Shown in pieces: positions 47,442 through 59,173 of a stretch of DNA of 64,000 bases. The notes under the pieces are model-generated. The model had not been told where the DNA came from. It did no database searches and saw only the letters and a list, made by a program, of their open reading frames with translations. The position numbers and the translations under genes are program-made. Numbering within the stretch: position 1 is the first letter of the stretch; the number at the start of each line of letters is the position of its first letter. This DNA is from Zantedeschia hybrid cultivar (lineage: Eukaryota > Streptophyta > Magnoliopsida > Alismatales > Araceae), in the NCBI GenBank assembly GCA_030544215.1, contig JARZZO010000009.1, positions 55,795,129-55,859,128 on the forward strand. The letters run 5' to 3'.

Positions 47442-48240
47442 GTGATTCGAATCCTATGACTATAACGATGGTGGACCACGCGGTAAGTTCTTAACTACTC
47501 ACGTTACGGCTTAGAGTTTATCTGAAGGTATTTAGATAACTTTTATCTTGGTCTCTCCTAGGTGATAGTATAAATATATCGTATATATTTACTAAATACT
47601 ATAACCTGCTTTGATTCATAATCAAAAGAAAACAATGCATCTCATACATGTCATTAGTGTGGTCATGGATAGCACAGTGGGTTTGACTAGAGCCAACAGT
47701 CAAACGCACACACAATCTAACACAACAATTATATTAGATAACCTGCAAGCACATAGGCAAGAGATCTCCATCTTTTCGCCTTCCTGGTTGCAGCTGTGGA
47801 TCGTCCTCGCTCCTTCTTCGGTTGCTTCGATCAGATTACATTAATTCTAGAATTACATGTAATTATAAGAGAGCCTTATGGCGAGTACAAGAGAGAGGCA
47901 GGTGGAAATACATCGGAGTATGAGAGAGGGAGAGATGCGCAGACCTCTATTTATTAACAATTAATAAACAATCATACATCCACGATCCACATAATCCATT
48001 CATCACATGAATTATAAATTAAGTGCATATCCATGACCACGGTGTGTTTTAAACATCCCACACATGATTCAGCACATCACATGGCTAAAATAAAGGAGTT
48101 TTCAAAATAAATAATTTTGACTTTCAAAAAGCTGGGATCAAATCAAAATTGGTATTTGAATTTCGAAAACACTTTTAATTAACTTAACATGAAATTAAAT
48201 CAAAATTTAAAAGCATTAAACACACATCACATGCGCACAC
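47442..48240 (-). other. Copia-2 leader, middle part
   Basis: Matches parts of 19500-20220 in Copia-1. No gene; the short open frame at 47611-47844 lies antisense to the element and shows no domain. Confidence 0.5.
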
Positions 48241-48279
48241 ACTCCAAATTAATAATTTAAGATTATTCCATACAAGTTA

Positions 48280-48770
48280 GAACAATTCTAATAATCTAAC
48301 ACTTAGATTAAACCGCATTAATAATCAAACAATTAGATTATTAATGACTAATCTAACTCTTAGACTAGTCCAACAAAGTTAATTAATAATTTAACACTTA
48401 GATTATTAATTAACTCTAATTATTAATTAACTACTAATCTAACTCTTAGATTAGTTAATTAATACATGTTAATTGCTAATTTAACCATTAAACTAATAAT
48501 TAACACTTATTCATTATCAACTATTAATCTAACTCTTAGATTATTAGCTTAATATTAATTATTAGTTTAACACTTAAACTAATAACTAATAACTTCTAAT
48601 TAAACCTCTATATTAGTTAATTAAAACTAATTATCAATTTAACATTTAAACTGACAATCAATTCCAGTTAACTAATAATTACTAAGTTAACACTTAAGTT
48701 AGACAATTAAAATTAATTATTAATTTAACATTTAAATTAATAACCAATTCCAATTATTAACAACACTTTG
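48280..48770 (-). repeat. Copia-2 leader: AT-rich array of about ten short palindromes
   Basis: Repeated units of the form TAATCTAA-CAC-TTAGATTA (48292-48310 is perfect) recur at roughly 30-60 bp. Variants keep pairing: AGTTTAA/TTAAACT near 48570 and AATTTAA/TTAAATT near 48730. Copia-1 has only two or three such hairpins at the matching leader position (19330-19400), so the array is expanded here. Confidence 0.7.
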
Positions 48771-48929
48771 TTAATTAAAATGATTCTATAATCATATTGC
48801 CCAAATAAGTAAAATTTGATAATAATTTAAATTTCAAAACAATTTTTGAAATCAGATTATAATCTAATTTAATTATTAAATGAGAAAAAGGGGTTTAATT
48901 GGGTTTAAATAGGGACCAAAAAATTGGGG

Positions 48930-49470
48930 GTAAAAAAAGAAATGGGCCCAGCCCATTTGGCCCGAGCCGGGCTCGGACCCTGCTGAGCCAGGGTCGAACC
49001 AGGTGCCAACTTGGGTCGGCCTGGCTAGCAGGGACCCTGGCCTGTCCACGGCCGGTCCAGCCGGTTGAACCGGCCCCCCGAGCCGGCCCCTTTCCTACTG
49101 CAACCCAACTCCCTTGAAACCCTAGGGTTTCTGCAGGTGCAGCCCAACGGCGGCGCCCGGCGACTGCCGCTTCCCGGCGGTGCCCGGCCCCGCCGGCCAT
49201 GCCTCCGGTGCCGGCGGTGCCCCTGCCGCCGGCAGGCCCCCATTCTCCCCAAAACCGACGCCCTAATATCCCTGCAGGAACCCTAAGGCCACGGTAAGAA
49301 CGACTTGCAGAGGCCGGCAGCGGCGGCCCACGCCGGTGGCCGGCAGCCCAGCCCGGGCCGGCGACTGTTCCAATGCTGGCGTGCCTCCCAACGCCAACAA
49401 ACCTGCCGGAGATGCCCAACAAGGCCGGCCAAGATCCCTTCTTTCATCCCCAAAATTTCTGGTTTGTTAT
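48930..49470 (-). other. Copia-2 leader: GC-rich block
   Basis: GC-rich stretch with GCCGG and CCAGGGTC repeats, at the same leader position as the GC-rich block 18650-19115 of Copia-1. Open frames on both strands show only Pro/Gly/Arg-rich composition. 49471-49829 is the leader's first part, without a gene. Confidence 0.6.
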
Positions 49471-49829
49471 AGAAATAAAGGTGGAAGAAGATGCAGGGTC
49501 GAGCTACTGTTAGCAGCCCCTCAAGGCCACTCCGGCGTCGGCAAGGGATCCCACAGTAACCGACTAAAATCTAGGATCCTTAAGGATGATCCAATCATCA
49601 TATATGGCCACCCAAATCTTCCAAACGGTGGCTGTGGGAACTCTGTTCTTCATCACATGAAGAACACGAAAAATTACCAAATAAATCCGAAAATCACAGA
49701 ACTAAAATAATCAAATTATTTTATGTTCATCGAATGAACATAGATCTTGCAATTAACGGAACTCGTGCTTGGATTAATTTAAGGAAAAATTAATTCGGAG
49801 ATCAAAACGGGCGAGAAACAGTAGAACTT

Positions 49830-49842
49830 GGCTATGATACCA
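49830..49842 (-). promoter_or_regulatory. Copia-2 primer binding site
   Basis: On the minus strand TGGTATCATAGCC follows the 5' LTR; one base differs from the canonical initiator tRNA-Met site. Confidence 0.85.
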
Positions 49843-49843
49843 C

Positions 49844-51397
49844 TGTTGGGATTTCTTGGGTTTCTCCGGATCGCTCACGCAGCGGAAACAAAAAAAATAC
49901 AGCAATCCGTTTTCCCGTTTCGAAGACTAAAGTACGATAATCGGATTATCGAAGTTCTTACCGTGTGCGGATTTGAATCTGCAGCCGTTCGGTTCCGTCG
50001 GTGTGACACCGCAAGCCGCGCAAGCGCCCGACCTCTAGCAAAGTCCACGCAACCCTCCCCGCGATGGATATCCTCACGTTCCTCGTTCTTCGCAGCCCAC
50101 GAAACCTCCGCCGGTCGCCGCAACGATCGCCGCAGTGCGCGGACAATTTCCCGTCGAACGGGATTCGGAGAAGCGGCGGAGCAGATCTGGATCTGTCTGG
50201 ACGCCAAAATGAGAGAGAAACAGAGGAGGGGCGGCTAGGGTTAGCAGCAGCTTGGCCTGCTCAGCCCGTTCGCTATGTTTTATACTAACCGCGCGGTTTT
50301 TCATAAAAACCCCCGGTTTGTATAAAACCCACTTATTTATCCATCGCTTTGAGAATCATGTGCGTGTGACCCTCTAGGCCCAAGTACCAGTCCAGTTAAT
50401 GGCCCAACAAGCCCAGTGATTCCTCACTGGCTTTATTAATCAATTAATAACCCTTTATTAATTAATTAGTCAATCAAATTGATGTCGCACATCGAATTCG
50501 ACCGGGCCTCAGATCACCTTGGGTGCCAAGCAACACCGCTTGAACCCGGAAGGTATTTGGGGTTAAGTAACCCACTTTTGGAACCTTTCCGCCGATAGTT
50601 ACCGCGTGGATATAATCCTTCATTCGTACAATACTCTCGAGTCAACTCAGGGTATGGCGTGCTGTCAAACCCTAACCGGTCGACTCACTTGGATTGGATG
50701 CCGCTGATGAATATTGGAAAACTCCTTTCCCGATATTATCGTCCGTCCTGGCTAGGGACTTTCGCGCATCCTTCCTAGAGCATTCTCCCTCTAAGTACCG
50801 AGAGCGAATGATTCCTTATTGACACAAAATTCCCTTCGACGGTATTCCAATGTACCCAATCCTTGGCATATTAGAATCCCGTGGCTAGAGATTCGTAAAC
50901 CAAGGTCAAAGCACAGAAGTCCACCACCAAGGTGTCCTTGGTGTCTCAGGTCCGAGCACCATCCACGCAACTGCGACAATAGAATCAAGCTGGTTGACAG
51001 TGAGGTACAATACCATCCAGCGATTCAGTCGGATCAGTTCAGTGAACTCATTCTCCAATGAGCACCTACAGATTCGCCTTAGTGTCTCCACACAAGTAAC
51101 TTATGAGATCAGTCACCCTCATCATATGAGCAGGAGTAATCTGTTCTAGTCTAACCGGATATCTGATGTCCTTCTCGGATATCCTCCGACTAGGAACAAT
51201 TAAGAATATGTGTGTTTAAGTGATCAGTCTCATTAGTATGATCTCATCATAATCTGATCACTATAGCACATATTCACGGACTTCATTATGAAACAATAAT
51301 TAATGTGATTTACACATAATGAATATTATGCCATTATATTAATAAAATGAACGAGATTTACATAGTCAGATTGGCTTGTAGGCCACCTAAACTAACA
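49844..51397 (-). repeat. Copia-2 5' LTR (1554 bp)
   Basis: On the minus strand it starts TGTTAGTTTAGGTGG at 51397 and ends CCCAACA at 49844. The GTACC duplication follows at 51398-51402. Confidence 0.95.
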
Positions 51398-51402
51398 GTA
51401 CC

Positions 51403-51950
51403 TACGGTGGGACTCAGTGTCCTACATTTTCTGGGAGGTGTTACACTTGTGGCCAGCAGGGCCATTTGGCGAGGTATTGCCCGCAGAGGCGTGGTCAGGG
51501 GCAGGGGCCAGGTGATTAGAAGAAGCCGAGGACCCAGGGGAGAGTTCTAGCTATCACGAGGAAGGAGGCTCGTGCGTCTAACTTGGTGGAAGGTACACTT
51601 TCTATCCTTGGGAACTCTGCGTATGTGTTGATTGATTCGGGTGCTTCGCATTCTTTTATTTCTGAGCAGTTCATAGATATTCTTTCTGCACCCGTTGATG
51701 AGATATCTGATGGACTGATGGTAGAGGTTCCTTTTGGGTATTTCATGTTGTCTTATAACTGTTTGAGTGAGGTTCCCTTGACCATTGAGGGTCATGAGTT
51801 ACCTGCCCAGTTAGTTGTGCTTGCCATTCACGACTTTGATGTCATGTTGGGCATGGACTGGTTGGAGGCTTATTATGCCGAGGTGGACTGCCACAGGAAG
51901 AGGCTGCGTTTCTCTATTCCAGACATCCCGACCTTCTGCTTCCAAGGTAT
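51403..51950 (+). pseudogene. G1 gag C-terminus (zinc knuckle) and protease
   Basis: Continues the frame interrupted by Copia-2. CYTCGQQGHLARYC (51439-51480) is an intact CX2CX4HX4C knuckle. A TAG follows at about 51511, then the aspartic protease with YVLIDSGASHSFIS (about 51620-51663) and later FDVMLGMDWL. The frame then runs into a solo Copia LTR at 51951, directly after the codons for FCFQG. Confidence 0.85.
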
Positions 51951-54900
51951 TGTTAGTTTTAGGTGGCCTACAAGCCAATATGACTATGTAAATCTCGTTC
52001 ATTTATTAATATAATGGCATAATATTCATTATGTGTAAATCGCATTAATTATCGTTTCATAATGAAGTCCGTGAATATGTGCTATAGTGATCAAATTATG
52101 ATGAGATCATACTAATGAGACTGATCACTTAAACACACATATTCTTAATCGCTCCTAGTCGGAAGATATCCGAGAAGGACATTGGATATCCAGTTAGACT
52201 AGTACAGATTACTCTTGCTCATATGATGAGGGTGACTGATCTCATAAGTCACTTGTGTGGAGACACTAAGGCGAATCTGTAGGTGCTCATTGGAGAATGT
52301 GTAACGACCCGCCACCCTATATCGGAGACCCGATCACTAAATGGGTGTCGAATCATTATCCAACGGTCTCACATCCGGATCTTATACACACATCTGGAGG
52401 AGTAAGCGTTAAACAAGGTTAAATATAACGTTCATACGGACTACAAGGAAGTACAGTGCGCAGGAAGTAAATTAATAATGTCTGTACACAGTCCAACAAT
52501 AATTACATGGTCCAACAAATTAATTAAGTACAGGCAGAAACAAAGTACAACAACATCGGGGCATACCCCGGAACTGAGACAACTGCTGGTCCGCACACCA
52601 AAGAGAACACCACACGTCGCCACTCGCCACGAGGGCCACACCTGAAAACCGCAGGGAGTGAGCCACACCATAATTGGGCTCAGTAGGGATCATCCGATCC
52701 CTTGCCTCCCACTCACACACCCACAAGTGCAATAACGAAGATACAGGTGAACAAGATAAGTAAAGTTGTAACACATTACTCCTAATTCTCAATATAAACC
52801 ACATGCATTCGGAATATAACATGCATATCTCAAAAATCATTCTACCAAGGAGCCTACGGCTCGGGTCTCGGCAAAACGCGTCAACCATGTCTTCAAAAGT
52901 GGGAAACATCGACGTCACCCGAAAGTGGGAAACACCGACCCGCTGAGATCAAACAGTAACCCCTCGGATAGCACGCTGGCTACTCCGGCGGTTACTCCTT
53001 CCCCCAACAAACACCGACCCGCTGAGACCAAACAGTAACCCCTCGGATAACACGCTGGATACTCCGACCCAACTGGCTCAGGTGGTTACTCCTTCCCCCA
53101 GCACGAGTGACACTCCAAAGGTACCACTCCTACACCGGTACTAGCTAACCCCGGGGTTCACCAGGTGACCCTCTCTCTCTAGGTATCACCCCGCCACTGC
53201 CACCGTCAGCGCTGTGTCCCTACCGCACCGACACAGGGTGTCAAATGCTACAACTGTCACTCTAGGTCTACAGTAACACAAAACACGGCACAGTACGATC
53301 CGGTCACATGAGAAGTCCGCGGTCGCACGACACACAACGCAGTGCCATCCGGTCACGAAGAATCCATCAACATCGAGTATATCCAAAGCATGCATTTAAC
53401 CAACTATCTAGCAGTGTAAACACATTTTACTGGCATGGATTAGTGTGGTTCTGTCTTGAATCGCGTCGCCCAAGGCCGACGCCATTCAAGCATCCTAAAT
53501 TGGTTCATGAAATCCCGGCCTCAGAACATGGCCTAAAAGGAGTCGTCACAGGTAGCCGCCTTTTAAAACGCGTCGCCATCCCTCGTCGCCCATCGGTGAC
53601 AGAAACAGGAATAGGCCACGGTTGAATTTCTTAAAACGCGTCATCCTGGGAAGCTGCCTTTTTAAAAAGGCGTCGCTGTCCTCAGACGCCATTCACTCCA
53701 GAATCCAAAACATGCGGAATCCTTTAATCGAGGAGATTTCTGTCTAAATGGCGTCGTGCTGGCCCGTCGCCATTCTAAACGGCGTCGTCCAGGCACGACG
53801 TCATTTAATGCCAGAAACCCAGACTGACAGAACCTCAAACAGGGAGATTTCTGCCTAAAAGGCGTCGTACTGGCCCGTCGCCATTCTAAACGGCGTCGTC
53901 CAGGTACGACGTTTTTTAGCGCCAGAAACCTGGTTCCGCAGTTCAACCCGAGGGTCCCCTTTTCACCTCCAAAAGCCCCAAAATCACCCAAAAACAGAGG
54001 AGGAAGAGGGGCAAGCTAAACCATCACAAATGCATATTCACAGAAACCCTCAATCCCATCAAGAAAAACTCCTAAACATGCTCGTTCTACCCCCAAACAC
54101 ATCATGCATCACATGGAAACTACGGATGAAACGTGTACAATCCACACAAGGTTCGTCCCCCTACCGGTTACTTGAACTCCTCCTAGCTCCGCGCCGCCGA
54201 ACCGCGGCACCGCAGATTGCCGCCGGTACCCCCGAGGATGTCGCCACTCCGCCGGGACGTCGGCCGCCGTTCGGAGAATGGAATGCCGCAAAGGAAGTGG
54301 TGGTGGTAGTGGTGAGAGGTAGAGAGGCGTTGGAGTGGTGGAAGAGGAAGAAGAGGAAGGGAAAGGGGAAGAGGGGGGTCGAAGGAGGCGGAGAGGGGGA
54401 GGAGAGAGAGTGAGAGGGTGAGAATGAGGGAAAGAAAGGAAGGCTCGCGGGGTCAATCCGAAACATGGTAAAATGCGTCGACCGAGACAGACGCCTATCA
54501 GATGACAGGACGGGCCATACTGACAGAAGCTCTGAAACGCGTCGTCCACCATTGACGCCGTTCAGACGACAAGACCGGCACCGTACACTGACATCTCAGG
54601 GTCGCAGTCTAAATGGCGTCGTCCATAATAGACGCCTATCAGATGACAAGACAGGAGCCGTACTCTCGCGGCCCGAAATCCGCCCACGTGGCACCCACGT
54701 GGCACCACAGCTACAGACCTAAATGGCGTCCACCTAGCAAGACGCCGTTTGAAAGGCGTCGTGCAGTGTAGACGTTATTCAGAAGAAATTCTCAAGACCC
54801 CTCAGGGTCCAAACCAGGGGATCCGGCCCGAAACCGACCCGGAAACTGAACCCGAAACCTCAGTCCTTACAGAATGAGTTCACTGAACTGATCCGACCGA

Positions 54901-56078
54901 ATCGCTGGATGGTATTGTACCTCACTGTCAACTAGCTTGATTCTGTTGTCGCAGTTGCGTGGATGGTCCTCGGACCTGAGACACCAAGGACACCTTGTCG
55001 ATGGACTTCTGTGCTTTGACCTTGGTTTACGAATCTCTAGCCACGGGATTCTAAAACGCCAAGGATTGGGTACAACGGAATACCGTCGAATGGAATTATG
55101 TGTCAATAAGGAATCATTCGCTCTCGGTACTTAGAGAGAGAATACTCTAGGAAGGATGCGCGGAAGTCCTTGGCCAGGGAGGACGATGATATCGGGAAAG
55201 GAGTTTTCCAATATTTATCAGCGGCATCCAATCCAAGTGAGTCGACCGGTTAGGGTTTGACAGAACGCCATACCCTGAGTTGACTCGAGAGCATTATACG
55301 AATGAATGATTATATCCACGCGGTAACTGTCGGCGGAAAGGTTCCAAGAGTGGATTGCTTAACCCCGATACCTTCCGGGTTCACGCGATGTTGCTTGGCA
55401 ACCAACGTGATCGGAGGCCCGGTCGAATTGGATGTGCGACATCAATTCGATTGATTAATTAATTAATAAAGGGTTATTAATTGATTAATAAAGCCAGTGA
55501 AGAGTCATTGGGCTTGTTGGGCCATTAATTGGACTGGTAATTGGGCCTAGAGGGTCACACGCACATGATTTTCAAGGCGATGGATAAATAAGTGGGTTTT
55601 ATACAAACCGGAGGTTTTTATGAAAAATCACGCGGTTTCTATAAAACATAACGAACGGGCTGAGCAGGCCAAGCTGCTGCTAACCCTAGCCGCCCCTCCT
55701 CTATTTCTCTCTCTCTCTGGCGTCCCAGACATATCCAGATCTGCTCCGTCGCTTCTCCGACTCCCGTTCGACGGGAAATCGTCCGCGCGTTGCTGCGATC
55801 GTTGCGGCGACCGGCGGAGGTTTCGTGGGCTGCGAAGAACGAGGAACATGAGGATATCCGTCGCGAGGGGGATTGCGTGGACTTTGCTAGAGGCCGGGCG
55901 CTTGCGCGGCTTGCGGTGTCGCACCGACGGAACCGAATGGTTGCGGATTCGAATCCGCACACGGTGAGAACCGATAATCCGATTATTGTGTTTTTAGATT
56001 TTTCGAAACGGGAACGGATCTCCATTTTATTTTTATTTCCGTTGCACGGGAGATCCGAAGAAACCCGAGAACCCAACA
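51951..56078 (+). mobile_element. Solo LTR of the Copia-2 family in G1 pol, itself interrupted
   Basis: Starts TGTTAGTTTTAGGTGG and ends CCCAACA. Without the insertion at 52300-54876 it is about 1551 bp, the length of the Copia-2 LTRs. It is flanked by GGTAT (51946-51950) and TGTAT (56079-56083), a target duplication with one mismatch. Its orientation is opposite to Copia-2. A single LTR with a target duplication points to LTR-LTR recombination that removed the element interior. Confidence 0.9.
52300..54871 (-). mobile_element. Solo LTR of the G1 family inside the solo Copia LTR, TSD GAATG
   Basis: On the plus strand it begins TGTAACGACCCGCCACCC, the reverse complement of a G1 LTR end, and finishes CTCAGTCCTTACA. 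GAATG at 52295-52299 and 54872-54876 is the target duplication. At 2572 bp it is longer than the G1 5' LTR, so it is a variant of the family. Open frames inside are LTR sequence. Confidence 0.92.
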
Positions 56079-59000
56079 TGTATTAGGCTTTCTTCTCGTG
56101 GTATTCTTATTTCTGCCTTTAAGGCCCAGAGGTTGCTTGTTGGTGGTTGTGAGGCTTTCCTTGCCGCTATTGTTTTAGCTGGTGTTAGTAGTGGTTCCAG
56201 TCCTTGGGAGGTGCCTGTAGTTTATGACTTTGTTGATGTGTTTCCTAAGGAGTTACCTGGCCTTCCTCCTTAGTGAGAGGTTGAGTTTACTATCGAACTT
56301 ACACCGGGTACGACGCCCTTGTCTAAGGCCCCATATCGGATGGCTCCGGCCGAACTCGCTGAGTTGAAGGCGCAGTTGCAGGAATTGCTGGATAACGGTT
56401 TTATTCGTCCTAGTACTTCTCCGTGGGGTGCTCCAGATATATTTGTCAGGAAGAAGGATGGTTCTCTGAGGTTGTGTATTGATTATAAACAGCTGAACCA
56501 GGTGACGATAAAAAACAAGTACCCACTTCCGAGGATCGATGATCTGATGGATCAGTTGCAGTCTGCAAAGGTATTTTCAAAGATTGACTTGAGATCAGGG
56601 TATTATCAGATGAGGATCCGTGAGGTTGATGTTAGTAAGACGGCCTTTAGGACTCGGTATGGACATTATGAGTTTTTGGTCATGCCTTTTGGCTTGACCA
56701 ATGCTTCGGCGGCTTTTATGGATTTGATGAACCGGGTCTTCAGGCCTACCTGGATCAGTTTGTGGTGGTATTTGTAGATGACATTTTGGTATACTCTTCT
56801 TCTGAGGAAGAGCATGCCACACATCTTCAGGTGGTATCGCAGGTTCTGAGAGAGCACCAACTCTATGCCAAGTTTAGCAAGTGTGAATTCTGGGTAGATA
56901 AGGTGCACTTCCTAGGGCATGTCATTTCTGGAGATGGCATTGCAGTAGATCCAGCCAAGATTGAGGCAGTGATCGATTGGAGCAGACCGACAACAGTAAC
57001 TGAGATCAGGAGCTTCTTGGGGTTAGCAGGATATTACAGACGGTTTGTCCAGGGTTTTTCTTCGATAGCGTCCCCCTTGTCGAGGTTGACTCGTAAGGGA
57101 GTTCGTTTCGTGTGGGCTGAGGAGTCTGAGCGGAGTTTCATTGAGTTGAAGACTCGCCTCACTTCGGCTCCAGTGCTGGTGCTTTCATTTGGTTCCGGTG
57201 GATTTGTGGTTTATTCAGATGCATCTCGTCGAGGTTTGGGTGCGGTTCTGATACAGTATGGTAAGGTTGTGGCCTATGCTTCTAGGCAGCTGAAGAAGCA
57301 TGAGGAGAACAATCCCACTCATGACTTAAAGTTGGCAGTTGTAGTATTTGCACTGAAGATCTGGCGGCACTATTTATATAGAGAGAAGTTTCAAGTTTTT
57401 ACCGACCACAAGAGCCTGAAGTACGTATTTACGCAGAAGGATCTGAACTTGAGGCAGCGCAGGTGGATTGAGTTCATCAAAGATTATGATCTCAACCTTT
57501 CTTATCATCTGGGCAAGGCAAATGTGGTGGCAGACGCCTTGAGTCGGAAGACGGTCGTGTCATATCTCATGGTTCAAGAATGGAGGTTATATGAGCAGGT
57601 GGTGGAATCTTCATTTAGGATTCCGTGAGAGGCTGACAGAGTCGTGTTGGCCAACTTAACTGTGAGGCCAGTAGTGTACCATGCCGTAATCGAGGCTCAG
57701 AAGGTAGATGCAGAGTTACCGCAGGTTCTCCAGACACCATAGGTGGAGTTGTGGGATGATGGTACAGTCTGATTTAGAGGCAGACTCTATGTCCCAGCCG
57801 AGGAAGACGTGCGCAGGAGTGTCCTGGATGAGGCACACCGTTCTAGATATGCAGTGCATCCCAGAGCGACTAAGATGTATCATTGTTTGAGGAGGCACTT
57901 TTGGTGGCCTGGTCTGAAGAAGGACGTGGCTGATTATGTGGCAAGGTGCTTGACTTGTCAGCAGGTTAAGGCAGAACACCAGAGACCAGGAGGATTGTTG
58001 TAGCCTTCGCCGATCCCGGAATGGAAATGGGAGCACGTGACTATGGACTTTGTGATGGGATTACCTGTGTCCCCTGGCAGAAGAGACGTGATCTGGGTCA
58101 TTGTTGATCGATTGATGAAGTCGGCACACTTTCTAGCTATTAGGAAGGACTGGTCAGTCGGTAAGTTGGCTAAGTTGTTTGTGGACCGGATCATCTCTCT
58201 GCACGGGGTGCCCTTATCCCTCGTGTCAAACCGGGATCCAAGATTTACTTCTAGATTCTGGAAGAGTTTTCAGAAGGCCTTGGGCATGCAGTTAGCTTTC
58301 AGCTCGGCTTATCATCTTGAGACTGATGGGCAGTCGGAGAGGACCATTCAGACACTGGAGGATATGCTCAGGGTATATTGCCTAGACTGGGGAGGTTCTT
58401 GGGAGCAGCACTTGTCTACAGTGGAGTTTGCTTACAACAATAGTTATCATTCTAGTATCGGCATGGCGCCTTATGAGGCATTGTACGGGCGGCTGTGTCG
58501 ATCTCCTATGAATTGGTCTGAGATTGGCGAGAGGCAGATAGCAGGGCCAGAGTTGGTACAACAGTGTGCTGAGGTTGCCAGAGTGGTGTAGCAGAGGTTG
58601 ACTATAGCTTAGAGCAAGCAGAAAAGTTATGCAGATATCCGTAGGAGACCGCTTGAGTTTGAGGTTGGGGACCACGTGTTTCTCCGAGTCTCACCCTCCA
58701 AGGGTGTGATGAGATTCGGGAAGCGAGGTAAGCTAAGTCCGCGATATGTTGGGCCTTTTCCCATTCTTGCTCAAATTGGGGAAACGGCGTATCACTTAGC
58801 CTTGCCACCCAGTCTTGCAGGGGTACACGATGTGTTCCATGTTTCTTTGCTGAGGAGATATGTTTAGGACCCATCTCATGTTTTGGACTTTTCAGAGTTG
58901 GAAGTCGCTGAGGACTTGTCCTTTCCAGAAGTTCCAGTACGTATTGAGGATCGTAGGGAATAGGTCCTTCGGAACAAGGTTGTTCCTCTGGTCAAGGTGA

Positions 59001-59100
59001 TTTGGCAGCATCGCTCCAGAGGCGAGGCTATCTAGGAGCGAGAGGATGAAATGCGGGAGCAGTTTCCCTACCTTTTCTCGTAAGTTCTCTGGTGAGCTTG
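56079..59100 (+). pseudogene. G1 pol: RT, RNase H, integrase, chromodomain-like end; decayed
   Basis: RT (56319-56760, then 56762 onward) has [32 protein letters not shown] and the catalytic [10 protein letters not shown]; one base is lost near 56745. RNase H has [15 protein letters not shown] and [11 protein letters not shown], but HDLKLAVVV carries Lys where the family has the catalytic Glu. Integrase has the zinc-binding CLTCQQVK, TMDFVMGLP, SNRDPRF and TDGQSERTIQTLED. The end (58676-59090) has LSPRYVGPFPIL, GVHDVFHVSLLRRYV and a chromodomain-like stretch to QFPYLFS. Stops at 56271, 56274, 57626, 57737, 57770, 58001, 58589 and 58865, and several near 58960-59035, fit C-to-T or G-to-A changes of Gln, Arg or Trp codons. 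Confidence 0.9.
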
Positions 59101-59159
59101 TACTATTATTTTTCGATCTCGTTATTTCATATCAGGCAATTTCGGGGACGAAATTCTCT

Positions 59160-59173
59160 TAAGGGGGGGAGAA
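59160..59173 (+). promoter_or_regulatory. G1 polypurine tract
   Basis: AAGGGGGGGAGAA lies directly before the 3' LTR start at 59174. Confidence 0.9.

Larger units (their letters stand above)
41945..51397 (-). mobile_element. Copia-2: Ty1/Copia element in G1 gag, TSD GTACC
   Basis: LTRs at 41945-43499 (3') and 49844-51397 (5') are flanked by GTACC at 41940-41944 and 51398-51402. Element order on the minus strand: LTR, primer site, 2.9-kb leader, gag-pol, purine tract, LTR. The LTRs differ at roughly 3% of sites by eye, so it is older than Copia-1, to which it is related. The leader keeps the four-hairpin array, while gag carries a large internal deletion. Confidence 0.96.
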
